From Apostichopus japonicus (lineage: Eukaryota; Echinodermata; Holothuroidea; Aspidochirotida; Stichopodidae), in contig NC_092569.1 of NCBI RefSeq assembly GCF_037975245.1, positions 36,124,168 to 36,188,167 of the forward strand: 64,000 nucleotides of DNA, given 5' to 3'. A program made the position numbers and the translations under genes. The notes below the pieces were generated by a model. That model saw only the letters and a program-made list of their open reading frames with translations. It was not told where the DNA came from and did no database searches. Positions 29,201-44,200 of the stretch are shown piece after piece (the stretch's first letter is position 1; the number at the start of each line of letters is the position of its first letter).

Positions 29201-32200
29201 ACATTCACTTAATTTGATCAATGATTTCATAAAATGAATGAAAGGGCAGAAATAAATCGATATTAGTAGATGGTATGTTAGGGTCCAAGAAAAGTGGAAA
29301 AAAATGAGTGGTTCGGTAGTTATGCTTGTAAAGCTATATTCTGCTTTTCGAAAAATTTCAGTTTCAAAAAGTGTCTGAAATTCTCCTTTAATGCTAGACT
29401 GATGATGGGGTTTGTCTTCTCAGAGCAGGTCTAAATTAAATTAATAATCCATTGTTTTAAATATTATCATAACTCAAAAGAAACATATCCTTCTAGTTTC
29501 ATAAATAACAGATCATTCAACACCATTTGTCCTTGACTTATTTGTAATACATTATAAACATGTCATTAGAGGCCATTTAAGTCTATGTTGATCCAGTGAG
29601 TTTCGTGTTGTATCTGAGGCACTGACCTAATGATATGTGTATTAAACTAAATAGTCCATTCACTTTAACAAATGAATATCAGCTGTTGAAATGATTATGT
29701 CTCAAAAATTTAAAAGTGGAATAGAAATACCGCCTGGACAACAAAATCAAAATTAATTTTGTTCCTAAATGTCTTCCCTTTCTATCATCAGTATTGGCCA
29801 CAAATTTTAACTTTCTAAAATATGCTAAAAGTTTTCAAGAGTCCCCTCATGGATACTCTGATCCAGTTTGAAATTTTCCCAGCCATTAAAGAACGATGGC
29901 GAACTACTGGAAATAGACAGCGGGAACTACTTGAAATACATGACCGTGAACTACTTAAAATAGATGACAGAGAACTACTTGAAATAGATGGGGGGTGGGA
30001 AGGGGACTACTTGAAATATACAAGGGAAACTACTTGAAAAAGATGACAGGAACTACTGGAAATAGACGACGGGAACTACTTGAAATAGATGACCTGGGGG
30101 GGCAGGGGACTACTTGAAATAGACAAGGGGAACTACTTGAAATAGACGACGGGAACTATACTTGAAATAGATGACAAAGAACTACTTGCAATAAACAGCG
30201 GTGAACTACTTTCACAGCAAACTTTATGCAAAGGTGACCACTATTTTACTTTTCTAGAATATTTGGGGGCAATATCCTTTGCCTTTAAATTGAATATCTG
30301 GCAATGGTTGAAACCATTCATACTGAAATGTTTATACAAGTCAGACTCAACATTCCTCAAAATAACTTCTGTTTATTTACAAACAGCAGCTTGAATGAAA
30401 ATGATAGAAAGAGAGAATAACTTAAGTTCCTATTTCAAATGTAAAAATACATACAGGTCAGTTACCTTAGGCAGGATGTACAAATATAAAAACATTCCAG
30501 TGTATATCGAGGTTATAATACTTACGCTTGCAGGTGGGAAAGTCATAGTAACCTTCATTGCACTCCCCGCAATCTGGTCCTGTGAACCGAGGGCGACATT
30601 CACACTGTCCTGTGATTGGAGCACAGTTGCCAGTGGAGAAGTAAGGATCACAATCACACGCTGAAATATTTGAAATCCAAAACAAATAATTCACACTTTG
30701 TGTGACCATGGAGGGGATAAACTTTCAATAGTCTCAGGTTAAATCTCAATACGTGTTTGCTGATGGAAATTTTGGAAAACAAACTTAGGAAGTACTGACC
30801 AGGTGGGTTTGATGGAAAGAAATTTACTTTCTGTTGCCCTTATGGCACGAACGATGTAAACAATAGTCTACACATGCGGCCAATCAAGATTTTAACGCAG
30901 TCCTATACTTGTATGATCATCCATTTTTTTTTCAATAGATATGAAAATTGCATAAACCAGTGTCATTTTCACTAATCTTTAGTGCGGTAAGCTGGAAAGG
31001 TCAAAGTTTAAATTTGGCAAACACTTAGTGAGACTTCAACTCCATCAGCAACCAATCCCATCCCCCCTCACCCCCCCATTGCTCCCCCCATTGCTCCCCT
31101 ACCTTTTTCTCCCTTTCTTTGGAACACAAAGAAAACAACATAAATACAGCAAAAATAAATGTTAAATCAACTTATGAAATTTTTGACAGGTGAGAGCAAT
31201 TACTCCAGATACAGAGAATTGATCACATCGGGATACCCAGACACAGATGAAATCAGTGATTTGATGAACTGTGGAATTCAATTTAATCAGATAATCGAAG
31301 CCAGTTTCTCTTTCGTTTGCAAAACATCGGAAATACTGCACTGAGAGGGTATAACTTCTATGACTGTAAGTCAACAGAATGAAAAGAAGTAAATTTAATC
31401 TGATAACAAGATCTAGATTCAATCAGTACTGGGTGATGAATAAAGGTCTCTACGGTAGAATGACTCATTCCTTAGGTTACATATTGCATCTGCCTCATGC
31501 AAGGATAAGTATGGTAAGGATTATAAACAGGTATGTCAATAACAACACTAGACCTAGACTGTAGAAGTATGCCTGTAGTATGGTGAGAATTAACATCTGG
31601 ACTGCATATCATACTGTAATAACAGACTTAGCCCAACAGGTCTGCCTACAGTATGGTGAGAACAGGTCTAAGACTTGTAGGTCTGCATGTATCCAATTAT
31701 AACAACAGGCATTAGCACCCAACAGTTCTGCCTGCAATATGGTGAGAACAGGTCTAAGCCTTGTAGGTCTGAATATAATATTGTAATAACTGACCTAACC
31801 TTACAATTCTGCCTGCAGTTTCTTGTTCACAACAGACTTTGTTAACATTGTTTACTTCTTTAATATTTAAGCAAAATAAAATACAGTAGGTCATATGACA
31901 TCTGTTTCACTTTTTTATGACTAGTCTAATAGTTTCCTGATTTTAGTCTATTTTTCATTCTTAGATGTTGACATACCGGTTGTTGGGTTTGATTGAAACT
32001 AAAGAATGACACTCATATAGGTTTACATCGAACTCACCTTCACAGACAGATGGAGATTCCAGAGCCTGGTTACCGAGGCGATAGTAACCATCTTCACATA
32101 GCTCACAGTTTACACCAGCAGTATTATGTTGGCAGTCAATACAAACCCCACCGCCATCGTACCGGCCAGAAATATCCAAGGAGAGACGATTCCTGGATAC

Positions 32201-35200
32201 TTCTTCATCATAATAGCAATCACTCGAGTGCTCATGACAGTTACAGGCTGTAAGAAAAGACAAACATTATTGCACCTTTGGCTAGCCATGAGAGACAAGA
32301 TTCACTATAGATTATCATTCTATCATTAATAGTCAATCATTATTAGAGCATTAATTTGTGAGATTATTTCATGTATCCAGATTTCCTTTCAGGGCAAGTT
32401 TAAGTCAAGGTCATGTAATAACTTAATGGAGACTATATAGTGTGGCAAATAGACCTGTAGAAAACATTGCATGTTGAGAACATTATTCACAGAGAGACAA
32501 TATTATCTCAGCATGACAGCCTATATCACGGACAAATTCTACAGATTTAAAGCTCTTAAATTAAGGCAAATGATTGATGTTCTTTCTGTATAAACTTTTA
32601 ACTTGTTTGGGATAAACATGACAATGCTATCCATGGTACAGTAAAGCAACAATAGTTATCTAGGTACTTTCATTCTTTTATAACTATTATAAATTTCTTA
32701 GACTATTTCAGTCGGATTATACTCAACAAGTATCACTGAGGAACAGAATGTTTGAAGGGAAAATTTGGAAAGGGAAAGAGGAGGGGGATTGTGGGTGCCA
32801 GGAGAGGATAAAAGAGGAGATGGGAGTAGGCAAAAGGCAAGGCAAGAGGAAGGGAGAGAAGAGGGGCTGGAAGAGAACTAAAGAGGCTATTGGAGAGAAC
32901 CTCGTTGTACATACGTTCACACTCATTGGAATCTTCAAGTGTTGCTGGTTTCCATTTTTTCTGGACGAATCCTGGACAACAGATTTCACACTCTGAACCA
33001 CAAGTATTGTGAGAGCAGGTACAGATAAGGCGATCATCTGGGCCAGGGGTGTCACAGGTATCAGCATGTCCATTACAGACACAGCGCCCTCCAATGGAGA
33101 TATCCTTTATACTGTAATAATACTGCAGATAACATACCATATGAATATGCATAAATATGCATAAATAGATATGCATAAATAGTTAAATATAACACAGTAG
33201 AGTATATCTGGCTAATACCATTTGTAATAGGTATGAAGTTATAGGCTAACAAGTGTTATTCTGAGATAGCTAAGATAAGGCTCAGGGAAAGAAAATATTT
33301 TCAGATTTAGTCACAGATGATAAATACTGTAGCTAGTTTCACTAAAAAACAAGAGCCCAAGGGCACTGTGGTTCCTTGCTTGGGGTATATGACAATACAC
33401 ATAATATTATCAAGCAAGATTGGGCTCAAATAGTCCAAGTAATTGTGGTCCTACATGTACGCATAAAGTAACCAACACTATAGCCAACACTTTTGTGATC
33501 ACAAAATGTGATCGGATTTTTGATCAAAAGGCACTTTTGAGATCTAAATATGGCGTCGAAAATGTAAGAAGTATAAGGTCACCTACAAGCGGGTCAACAG
33601 ACATGATAACATTGGTGACCACAGATGACATGACCTTTAAGTTTGAAAATGTTCCACCACCCCATTCACAACTTGTCCCAAATTATCAACCGTGTCACAC
33701 CTTGGCATTGGGATTTAATTGCATTAAATGTCTAAAAATTAACTTTGAACTTGTATACGTAACTTCACACACAAAGGTCACCCGTAGGTCAACCAATTGA
33801 CATTTTTGATCAGTGAGACCTAAACGGAGCATCAAAACTGTAAAAATTCAAACATGTTTTCTTTGCCCATTTTCTCCCCCAAAAAATACTAGTTTTTTAA
33901 CATTAGCTGACCTTTGGTGACCTTGGATCACATGACCGCTAAGTTTGAAAATATTCCCCTATACCATTCGCAACTTGTCCAAAAAAATCAACCTTGTCAC
34001 ACCTTGGCACTGGGAGTTATTGCATGAAATGTCTGAAAATTAACTTTGACCTCCTATAACTTCACACACAAAGCTCATCCAGGGGTCAACCTATTGACAT
34101 TTATGATCAGAAGGTACCTTTAACATCTGAAAATAGCATCGAAACTGTAAAAATCCCCAAAACATGAAAAGGTCACCAAGGGTCAAGGGTCACCCAGATG
34201 TGGGTGGACAATTGGATTACGTAGAAGCAACTCCCAACCCTAACTGACAATTCGTTCTCAAGTTATCGCAAAAATACTAGTTTTTTATCATTAATTGACC
34301 TTTGGTGACCTTGGATCACATGACCGTTAAGTTTGAAAATATTCCCCTATACCATTTGCAACTACTCCAAAAATATCAACCGTGTCACACCTTGGAACTG
34401 GGAGTTATTGCATTAAATCTCTGAAAATTAACTTTGACCTCGTATAACTTCGCACACAAAGGTCACACGGGGGTCAACCCATTGACATTTATGATCAGAA
34501 GGTACCTTTAACATCTGAAAATAGCATCGAAACTGTAAAAATCCACAAAACACAAAAAGGTCACCAGAGGTCACCAGAGGTCAAATTGAGGTCAAGGGTC
34601 ACCCAGATGCGGGTCGACAATTGGATTACATTGAAGCAACTCCCAACCCTAATGGACAATTTGTTCTCAAGTTTTCGCAAAAATACTAGTTTTTTTATCA
34701 TTAATTGACCTTTAGTGGCCTCGGATCACATGACCGTTAAGTTTGAAAATATTCCCCTATACCATTTGCAACTTGCCCCAAAATATCAACCGTGTAATAC
34801 CTTGGCACTGGGAGTTATTACACTAAATGTCTGAAAATTAACTTTGACCTCATATAACTTAACATACAAAGGTCACCTTGGGTCAACTTATTGACAGTTT
34901 TGATCGGTGAGACCTAAATAGAGCATCAAACTATACAAATTCAAACATTTTTTTCTTTGCTCATTTTCTCCTCCCAAAATACTAGTTTTTTATCATTAAT
35001 TGACCTTTGGTGACCTCGGATCACATGACCGTTAAGTTTGAAAATATTCCCCTATACCATTTGCAACTTGTCCAAAAATATCAACCATGTCACACCTTGG
35101 AACTGGGAGTTATTGCATTAAATGTCTGAAAATTAACTTTGACCTCCTATAACTTCGCACAAGAAGGTCACACGGGTGTCAACCCATTGACATTTTTGAT

Positions 35201-38200
35201 CGGAAGGTATCTTTGGTATCCAAATCTAGCATCAAAACCAAACATTTTCTTTTTTGCTCGTTTCCTCCCAAAATAAGCACATTTTTTCTAATGTGACCTT
35301 TGACCTTTTGACCTTGGTTTCAGATGTAGTTTAATCTCCTGATTCCAAAAAACAAAACGACAAGTCTGTGCAACCATCCTAACTCCGACCGAAAAACTTT
35401 GACCCCATATAACTTCGCACATAAAGGTCACACGGGGTCAACCTATTGACATTTATGTTCAGAAGGTACCTTTGACATCTGAAAATAGCATCAAAACTGT
35501 AAAAATCCCCAAAAACACGTAAAGGTCACCAAAGGTCAAATTGAGGTCAAGGGTCACCCAGGTGCGGGTCGACAATTGGATTACATTGAAGCAACTCCCA
35601 ACCCTAACGGACATTTCCTTCTCAAGTTATCGCAAAAATACTAGTTTTTTATCATTAATTGACCTTTGTTGACCTTCGATCACATTACCGTTATGTTTGG
35701 AAACGATGCCTTACCCCATTCACAACTACTCCCAAAATATCAACCATGTCGGACCCTGTCAATGGGAGTTATTGCTGTTTTTAATATATTGGTTTTTGGC
35801 ATCTAACTGACCTTTGGTGACCTTTGCGGGCACCAAAAACAATAGGGATCTTCCTCTCACTATGGGCTATCCACCCAACAAGTTTCATCATGATACATCA
35901 TTTCCTTATTGAGATATCGTGTACACAAGCCAAGCGTCACATACACACACACACACATACACACATACACACACACACACACACACACGCCAAGTTGAAC
36001 GCATAGGTTCCTTGCTTTGCAAAAAGCAAGGAACCAAAAATAAAAAATAAAAAAAAGCATTGATCGGAAATAATTCTGAAAGCCAAAAAAATGAGGTAAA
36101 CATTGTAATTTCCAAAGTCCTACAGTAAAATTCCCAAACAAGACGAAAAAGTACATGTCCTTTTCTTAAAATTCAACCAAAGCATCTCTGTTCTAGGGCT
36201 AGAACACTGAGCTGCCACAGGTTACCCCCCCCCTGTTCAAACTTATCATTATCCCACCCACCAGTCCCTTTGCCCTCCACCACCACTCCCCCCTCTCCTC
36301 CCATGCCCTTCCATCCATAAATGTATACCTCAATAATTTAATTTGCTACCATAGTTGCCCTTACACATGTGTTTCAAATGATTCAAGCAAGAACTGTGAA
36401 TTCATAACTCTTGCCTGGGGACTTACCCGTCTGGTGACTGTTGGGTCCTGTCGAGCTAGGCCCATCAGATGGCCCAGGAGAGTGTTGGTCCGTAGAAGAC
36501 GTAGCCGGATGTTGGTGGCTTTAGTCCATTCCTGGAGTGTTTCTGAATATGAGAAGTTATCAGCTCCTGGCCGGTCATTCACAAGAGACACAACAATCTG
36601 CAACAGATTTAATTAATTAATTATGATTATGTATTTGGTCTGTCTGTGTAATTTGTGTCAATAACACATATTTTGCTCTATAAACAACCCGTTGTCGGAG
36701 AATTAAATACTGTTGTACTCGCACAGGAAGCGTTGCGGTTTTCACTCTCCGAAATTGCTGTGAGAGCACTGCACACTGTGGTGTGTTCAGATTAGAGTCG
36801 CGTAAAGGAGGACTTCACAAAATTCTTACGATGCTTTTATTTGCTGGTTGATAGTACGAGCGTTAATATTGATCAATCAAGTCAAATTTTATATCTACTG
36901 TACAGAGAAGAGTCAACAAAATTTTATTTGGGATATAGGAAAGAAATTGGTTACACAATCACACTCCCAGCAATCACAATGAAAGCATTGAGAGCTAGGG
37001 ACATTTTGAAGAGGTTCACTGCTTTCCGAACTGGTTTTTACTTTTTTAGATTAAAAAGTACGGGGTTTAGTTCACACGTATAATAAATAACGACGCATCA
37101 TTGTAAAGTGGACACAATATTCTTCAAAAGGACATAGAAAGAGTTTTCTGAGTGCTATACTTAGTAATGAAAAGCGCGAGTTAGCGCGAAATGTGCTTAT
37201 TTTGTAGCGATATTTGCTGCGTAACGGGGTGTTTTGTGTCGAGTTCCGCAAGGATTCCATATGCTACTAAAATATTTTGTAATATAATGCCCATCACCCA
37301 AACTGTGTAATGTGACTGATGTACACTGTACACTTTATGTTGAAGAAATCTAATTTAACTTTCTCATCAACCAATCAACCTAACTATCTATGTCCAGTAT
37401 TAATCTAAACTGAACATATTATTGGTAAATGTTTAATATCGTAATTTCTCTTTGGTTTGTGTCCTATTTGTTTTCTTTCATCAAAGAGCTTGGACCAAGG
37501 GCCTCCTAGATTCTTAACCTTTTGCTACATATTTAGCATCTTCCAGTGCTTTTTGAATGCAACCCTCCATGAACCCTCAGAGTTATATTGCACACGTTGC
37601 AATTAGTATGTAATTAAATAGTATGTAGTTACAGCATATTTATAGCAACCTCCTCCATGATAAAGTTCTCTCACCATACTATCCAGGGACCCTCCCTGAT
37701 CCCCCCCCCCCGCCTCTTGCCCGAAGTTTGTTAAATACAAGTATTACAGAAGTGTTCCGAGCTCATTTTCTGACTCTTACAGCATATTGCCACACAAGAT
37801 GTCTTGAACTGTACTACACTATAAACACTTCCTATGAGTCAATAAAATCTAAAATGCTAAGGACCTTTGATTCTAACAATTCACACGCATCATCGAAAAT
37901 ACTTTGTTTGTTCAAGTCCATTCAAACTCAATGAAATTGTAGTACTAAGGTACAAAGGTGAGGGCACTAAAACCAACACTTTAGTTCAGCACCTTTAATA
38001 ATCTCCAAAGTAAATACCGATTACTGAATTTTATGTAAACAGGCAATAGGAAACGGAGGCCTGGATTTCACACAACTAACCATCACAGTGATAAACATTG
38101 CACTTTAAATGAAGCCAAGCAAAGCAACTACGAGTCAGCAGTATATTGACCAATGGAAACCATTAATAAACCATTGAATCTATTGGTTGAATGTTACCTA

Positions 38201-41200
38201 GGCAACTAAAGAATAAATTGTCATTTATAAATATGATAGTATCATGGAAACACTTAAATGTAACATCAACAAACCTAACCTGTAATTTATAAATATCTAG
38301 ACAGTAATAAAGAATAGGCCAAACTGACCTCAATAAACATACTATGTTTTCATTGACTGTCACATTACCCTTTTAAGATCACAGATGTCAAGATTTAATG
38401 ATCAATAAATGGGGTTGGGATGACTTTTAACACAGAAAGGCAAAGTATAACCTGCAGTGTCTTTATAAGCTGGATGCCATTTCTAAGATTCCCTGGATCT
38501 GGTCTACAGTTAATTAATACCTGCAAACATCACAATTTGTTCCCTTCCATGCTGCCACACTAATAGCAGCAGCTCCTTGGTCTTGCTACCAAATATCTCA
38601 AGTTCTGTCCACTCTAAAACTGAGATGATTTTACTGGACATCCCTAGTATTTAACTGTTTACACAACTGCTCTTGATATTTCAGACGTTTCCTTAATTAA
38701 TAATAAATTGTAAATAAGTGGTTCTCTTTACAGTAGTTTAAAGCAGTTTCCTCTCTTATTTAAGTTACCAGAAGGCCAGGTGCAATTTCAGAATGTTAAA
38801 ACTCACAAATTATGACACCAATGCTGGAATTGAAAACTTGAGATAAACACAATAGAGAGAATGATCTTAGAGCATTTAGGTGATATTTAAGCCTATAGTG
38901 GATATATTCTGCACTTTCATGACCAGCAAAACTTTTGGAAAATCATTCAAATCTACCCTTCTAGAATTTCAACTGCACTGCTCCAAGCAGAACCCCTACC
39001 CACCCTACCCCCATACCACTCTCACACAGTACACATATTATTTAGACTTTGTTAGTTTGCTACAATTTCGGAAGACCAAAATTGCTTTCAGATAACCAAA
39101 ATGGAAGACCTGGTCGTCCTGGTTACACAAAGCAAAAAACCTTCAACATTTGCTCTGCCAATGAAGACCTTAGAAGCATCATGGCAACATTATTAATATT
39201 AATATATATGTTCATGACTTAACTTAAACTTAACAGAGACCTAATCACAGCCATAGGGTTAAAGGATGACACTTCTGCGACAATTTCAAAATGAAACATA
39301 ACCTTTCCTCAGCTACACTTCCTTTCTTTACCGATCTTTTTGCCCACTAGCTTTAACATTTAATTTGTGGCTTTTATATAAACTTGTGAGCTGTAGTTAT
39401 TATACATATTGAACAAATCAAGATGTGTTTGTTCCGCTGGTTATAATACACACAACATGCACCGGTCTGTGAAATTCATGGTATTCCTGTGAAATAATAA
39501 ATCTTGAAGTGACTTTTTTTTTTTTTGCTTTCAAAGCTGAAATTAACCCAGTCCCTGTCAAAGGACAGATGTGTGTATTTTTATGGAGAATTTATGGACA
39601 GTCAACCTCTGCGGTTCCAAACACGGAATTTAATGATGCAATGAAATTCCAGCAGCGGCCAAGACCAATGTTACTGAATAGATGCTGTAAGACGGTCCAT
39701 GGGTTAATAGTGGACTGCATTGCGAGAGTACACAAACAATATATCCTGAGCCACCCTGAAGGTGAACCTATTAAAAGTGAAAATATGAGTGACCCACATT
39801 TCAGCGGGCTTCTCAAAAGTAAAATGAATTTAAATAGTACCGGCTGCGAATGAATACAGGCAAGATTTGGGGTTTGGATTTCTGGCCATCTCTCAAAGAA
39901 CAAAAATAATTGATTTAACTATGTGATGGAGTTTAAATGTTCCTATCACATAGTACCAAAATACACAGTTGATACCCTTCAGATATTATTTCAGAGAACC
40001 TAGGTTGATAGAGATGACCAGAACAAGATGACAGTTCATAAAGAACTTCAATTACTGATGAGATTTTTAATACAAAGATGAATAGGAGAGTTATCATGTA
40101 CAGTACATGTGTAAGAGAGCAAGCATGGTGGTTCTGCTAAAAACATCCTTTCTGTTTGCTGACAATACGAAGGAAATGAACTCCTCCCCCTCCCCTCCCC
40201 CCCCCTCCTCCAAAGCTAACTTTAACTGACATCATGTTATTTACAACATAACCAGTAGCGAGTTGCAGTCGATAATTTTTGCAGGCCTGTCTACAGGAAA
40301 TACAAACTGAAAGTGAGGTTTCATGACACATCTTCCTGTATTTACACATAAAAACCCTAGATTGACTGGTGTATACATGTTTGTTTGTAGATCCTAATGC
40401 AAGCAGGAACTGGCGACTGGTGTATATTATTATTGTTAACTCCACCGTTTCCCAGGAAATGTTCACACTGCATTATTCATGATAGCATATCACTGTCAGA
40501 AGATTTGGATATTAACCAAAGGTATTGATAATCAAAATGTATTGCTAATCCTTGACCTTGTGTAAAGGTTAACTATGTATAGAGCCTCCTCTATGCCAGG
40601 TGCCAAATGACAGGCAGAATGAGAAGCAGTAGGAAGGTAAACTGGGGAGGGGAGTGGGAGGGGAGGGGGAGGGGGAGGGGGAGGGGAGGGGGAGGGGAGG
40701 GGGAGGGGAGGGGGAGGGGAGGGATGACTTTTTGGCCAATAATACCCCTCCCCTGCTTGCTCCCCATACCATGCAGGTATGAAGTTAACCTTTCTCTACA
40801 AAGTGTCATACAGTGACCAAATTAAGCGAAAGAATTTACAGCTGAAGATGAATGTGTCACCAGCGACCAGATTGCCACCAGCACAACTTGCCAAACAGAA
40901 GCCTATAAATCATTGAGAAAAATACCTGTCCCATTTTGTGATGCTTAGTAGGCGCACCCTACAGGTCCATCACAAACTCTGGGATGCATTTTGTCTCTTA
41001 AATCAAACATGATCTACACAACATGAAGAAATTTAAGTCAATTATGTAACCCTGTTTCTGCATGATACAGTAGATGAATATATCGAAGCAGAAATATGAA
41101 TGTTTATGAATATTTATGAATATGAATGTTTATGTATATTTATGAATATGAATGTTTATGAATATTTATGAATATGAATGTTTATGAATATTTATGAATA

Positions 41201-44200
41201 TGAATGTTTCCCTACCTCTCCATCCTCCAAGGGTACAATGTCCGAGTAATCAGAGGTACAAACAACATCGTCATCATTTATTATGTCTGTTATAGATTCC
41301 ATCCCAAAGATTTCCTGACATTCACTCTCCGATTCCGCAAAATACTGCCATGCCTCGTACGTGTTCCCGTAGTCACGTGACCGCTCCAAGATCCACTGTC
41401 CTGGCCGTGGGGAGTTTGCACTCTTGATGATGATGTAGGCAATGTGATAGAGCTGTAAAAGACACCAAAAAAAAGGAACTTATCTTTACTTTTCCAGAGT
41501 TTTTACCAATTGGAAATCAATTTATGCGATTATATTCCTCTTTATGAGAGTACAGGCAGGGTTTTCTTTACACAAATGAAGGCTAATTCATCCTTTCACT
41601 TTGGAAACTTTCATTCTATAAACACTTTCCATGTACAGTACAACTAATGAAATATTATCACTAGGAGGCCTGTGAAAACTTTAATGAGACTTAAAACTCA
41701 AATATTTTAAATTCAAGTATATTATGCTTTATATCTTTTTCACCGAAAAATCAACATTGTAACAAAATAGAGGAAAGCCATAAAAATACTTGAGTTTAGC
41801 ATATATGTCAGACTTCTTCAAGTCTTTAATATTGTGTACTGAAGGACTGTTGAAACTCTCACAAATTTCTGCCAAATGGGATAAGATTTTTCTTAAGGCC
41901 TCAGTACTTATATGCCAAACTTAAACTTCGACCTTTCCAGCTTACTGCACTACAAGCTCAGTGACACTGTTTTATGCAACTTTCATATCAATTGAAAAAA
42001 CTGGATGATCATACGAGTATAGGATTGTGTTAAAATCTTGATCTGGCCGCATGTGTAGACTATATTGTTTACAATTTGTGTAATGAACATGATGACATGG
42101 GCGGTCACAGTGATTTTACAGTAAATCGTTCGCGTCGTAAGTACAATAGAAAATGAATATTTTTCTTTCGATTGCGACAGCATTTCTCCATTAAACCCAC
42201 CTGGTCTGAGTGCAAGTAGAACGTATGAAACATTGAATCTATTTCGAAATTTTGTTTTTTTACGAAATTCATCAGCAAAAACAGGTATTAATTGAGACTT
42301 TAAGGTAAGTGTCTGTTCGAATCTAGTTCATCCCCTGTACTATATAGATATCTCTATCACAATAGTAGCCTAATGTAGGCCAACAGGTATGGACAGGGTT
42401 CCTTCACCAAATAGAAAATCCAGGGAATAATTTGCTGCTAAAATTTGGCATCTGCAGTTTTGATGACTTTTGTCTCTTATTATGTACAACAATAATAGTT
42501 CCTTTGTACAAACCGCTACACATCTTTGTATTTTTTTATAGTAATTTGCTCATATTTGCACCCAGGTTTTATGATATGACTGGTACCCAGATAAATTACA
42601 TTCCCTGTTCCCTGTTCTTTTTTTCCTTTGGGCTATCCAGTCTGCAAACTCCTAATTTCTTGGCTCTGCTGAGAGCTGTCTCTGATCAGAATTATTGCTC
42701 TTCAAGGTCAGTTTGCAGTAAGTAGCCAGGACAGAAGTATGGGAGGCTGAGGTCAAAGAGATCAATCCTAGTGATGAAAGTTTGATTGATTTGGTTAAAT
42801 GCTCCACTTTACAGGACTGCAGGAGGGTAATTGAAAAAGGTCAACCCCAAAGATGACATTCTCCAAATGGACAAGCAGCCTCCAGCAGTTTATTTTCTGG
42901 AGAAAGTTTTTAAAAGCAGTTTTTTGGTAAGGTGGGAATTAGATGGGATTAGATGGCAGTGAACTGACATTGGGTAACCTCCTACACACCCCACCCGCAC
43001 CCCACCTCCCACTAAAAGCATACAGACAACCTCGTCAATGGCAGAGTTAGTCTGCTTAATGAACTGCAATATTAATCGATTTTTAGCATCAATTTGAAGT
43101 CAAACATGGGCCAATAACAACATATAAAGATAACCATGGACAACACCCAAGAACAAAATTTAGTTTGTAAACTAATTTTAGTGCCAAATTTAAAGTTTTG
43201 GCAATCTGATGACTTTTGAAGTAAACACTGGTATACATGTGTTTACTTTCAATATGAACATGTACTAAATGCCAACATGTTCCAAGCACAGGTTTGAACC
43301 TGTGCATGGAACTCTCTGCATCACCATGGCAACCCTCTGTGCCAGTCATCAATGGATTTGACCTATGCAAGGATCCTCGAATAACAGAAGCTCCCTAACC
43401 AATGGCAGCCGAGCATACTGTAGCATTCAATGTGCAGATGTCTGTACCCCAATCTTTAGGCAACACTAGTACACTAGTATATTGCACAGCATGCCAATCT
43501 TACCAGAGAATGTTTGGAATTTGTTGAACCTCCCTCCCTATGATTGGCTAAGATCTGCTGTTCACCACTACAGACTTGTAACACCAAGAAATGAAATGAG
43601 AAGAAATCAAACTCAAACTCATTATGTATATATTTATAGAATTTGGATGCTACATGGTGCATGTACTGTACTATTCAAAGCTCTTTATGTTTCCTTTGTG
43701 TTCTCCTTGGGTACAGTGTTTCTTGAGTCCACTGCCATTAATCTCTCTAGATGTGATCTTATCATCCATGAAACTGACTCCCTATAATCTCTCTTCAGCT
43801 CTGGGCATCTGAGTGAATATATCAAAGCTAATTCTGAGATCAGATATCTGTCATTAGCTCTTTTAAATTTTCTTGTAATTATACTGACATAGTGAATTTC
43901 ATATCTGGGGTGGACCTAAATATCCTACATCACTATATGTAATGTCAGGATCATTATCATCGTCTCCCTTGAAGCAACATTTGATTTAAGATGTTTTCCT
44001 GTTGGTCATTTTTCATTATTTTTAGTGAGCTTGTTTCATAAAAATACTATCATTTTTAAGAGAGTCATTTTTAACTATCTGGCCGTTTCTTGTAGCTATG
44101 ATTCTCACCTACAGATTTTACATTCATCAAAAACAAACAAACAAAACAATTATTTAAATCCAATTATCCACACGAGATCTAAATGAAAATACATACAATA

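Larger units (their letters stand above)
36598..41215 (-). other. Laminin intron 2
   Basis: Mostly unique sequence. It contains a GGGGAG-type polypurine tract (40636-40723), a fragment of the SINE family 1 tail (about 40388-40417) and an AT-rich array next to exon 2 (41095-41210). The opposed frames at 39509-39903 have no recognisable domain. Confidence 0.65.

Noticed and set aside
39509-39903. Opposed 114- and 103-codon frames in intron 2 next to a poly-T run
   Set aside because: The poly-T suggested a processed copy, but neither frame resembles a known protein and there is no flanking duplication.
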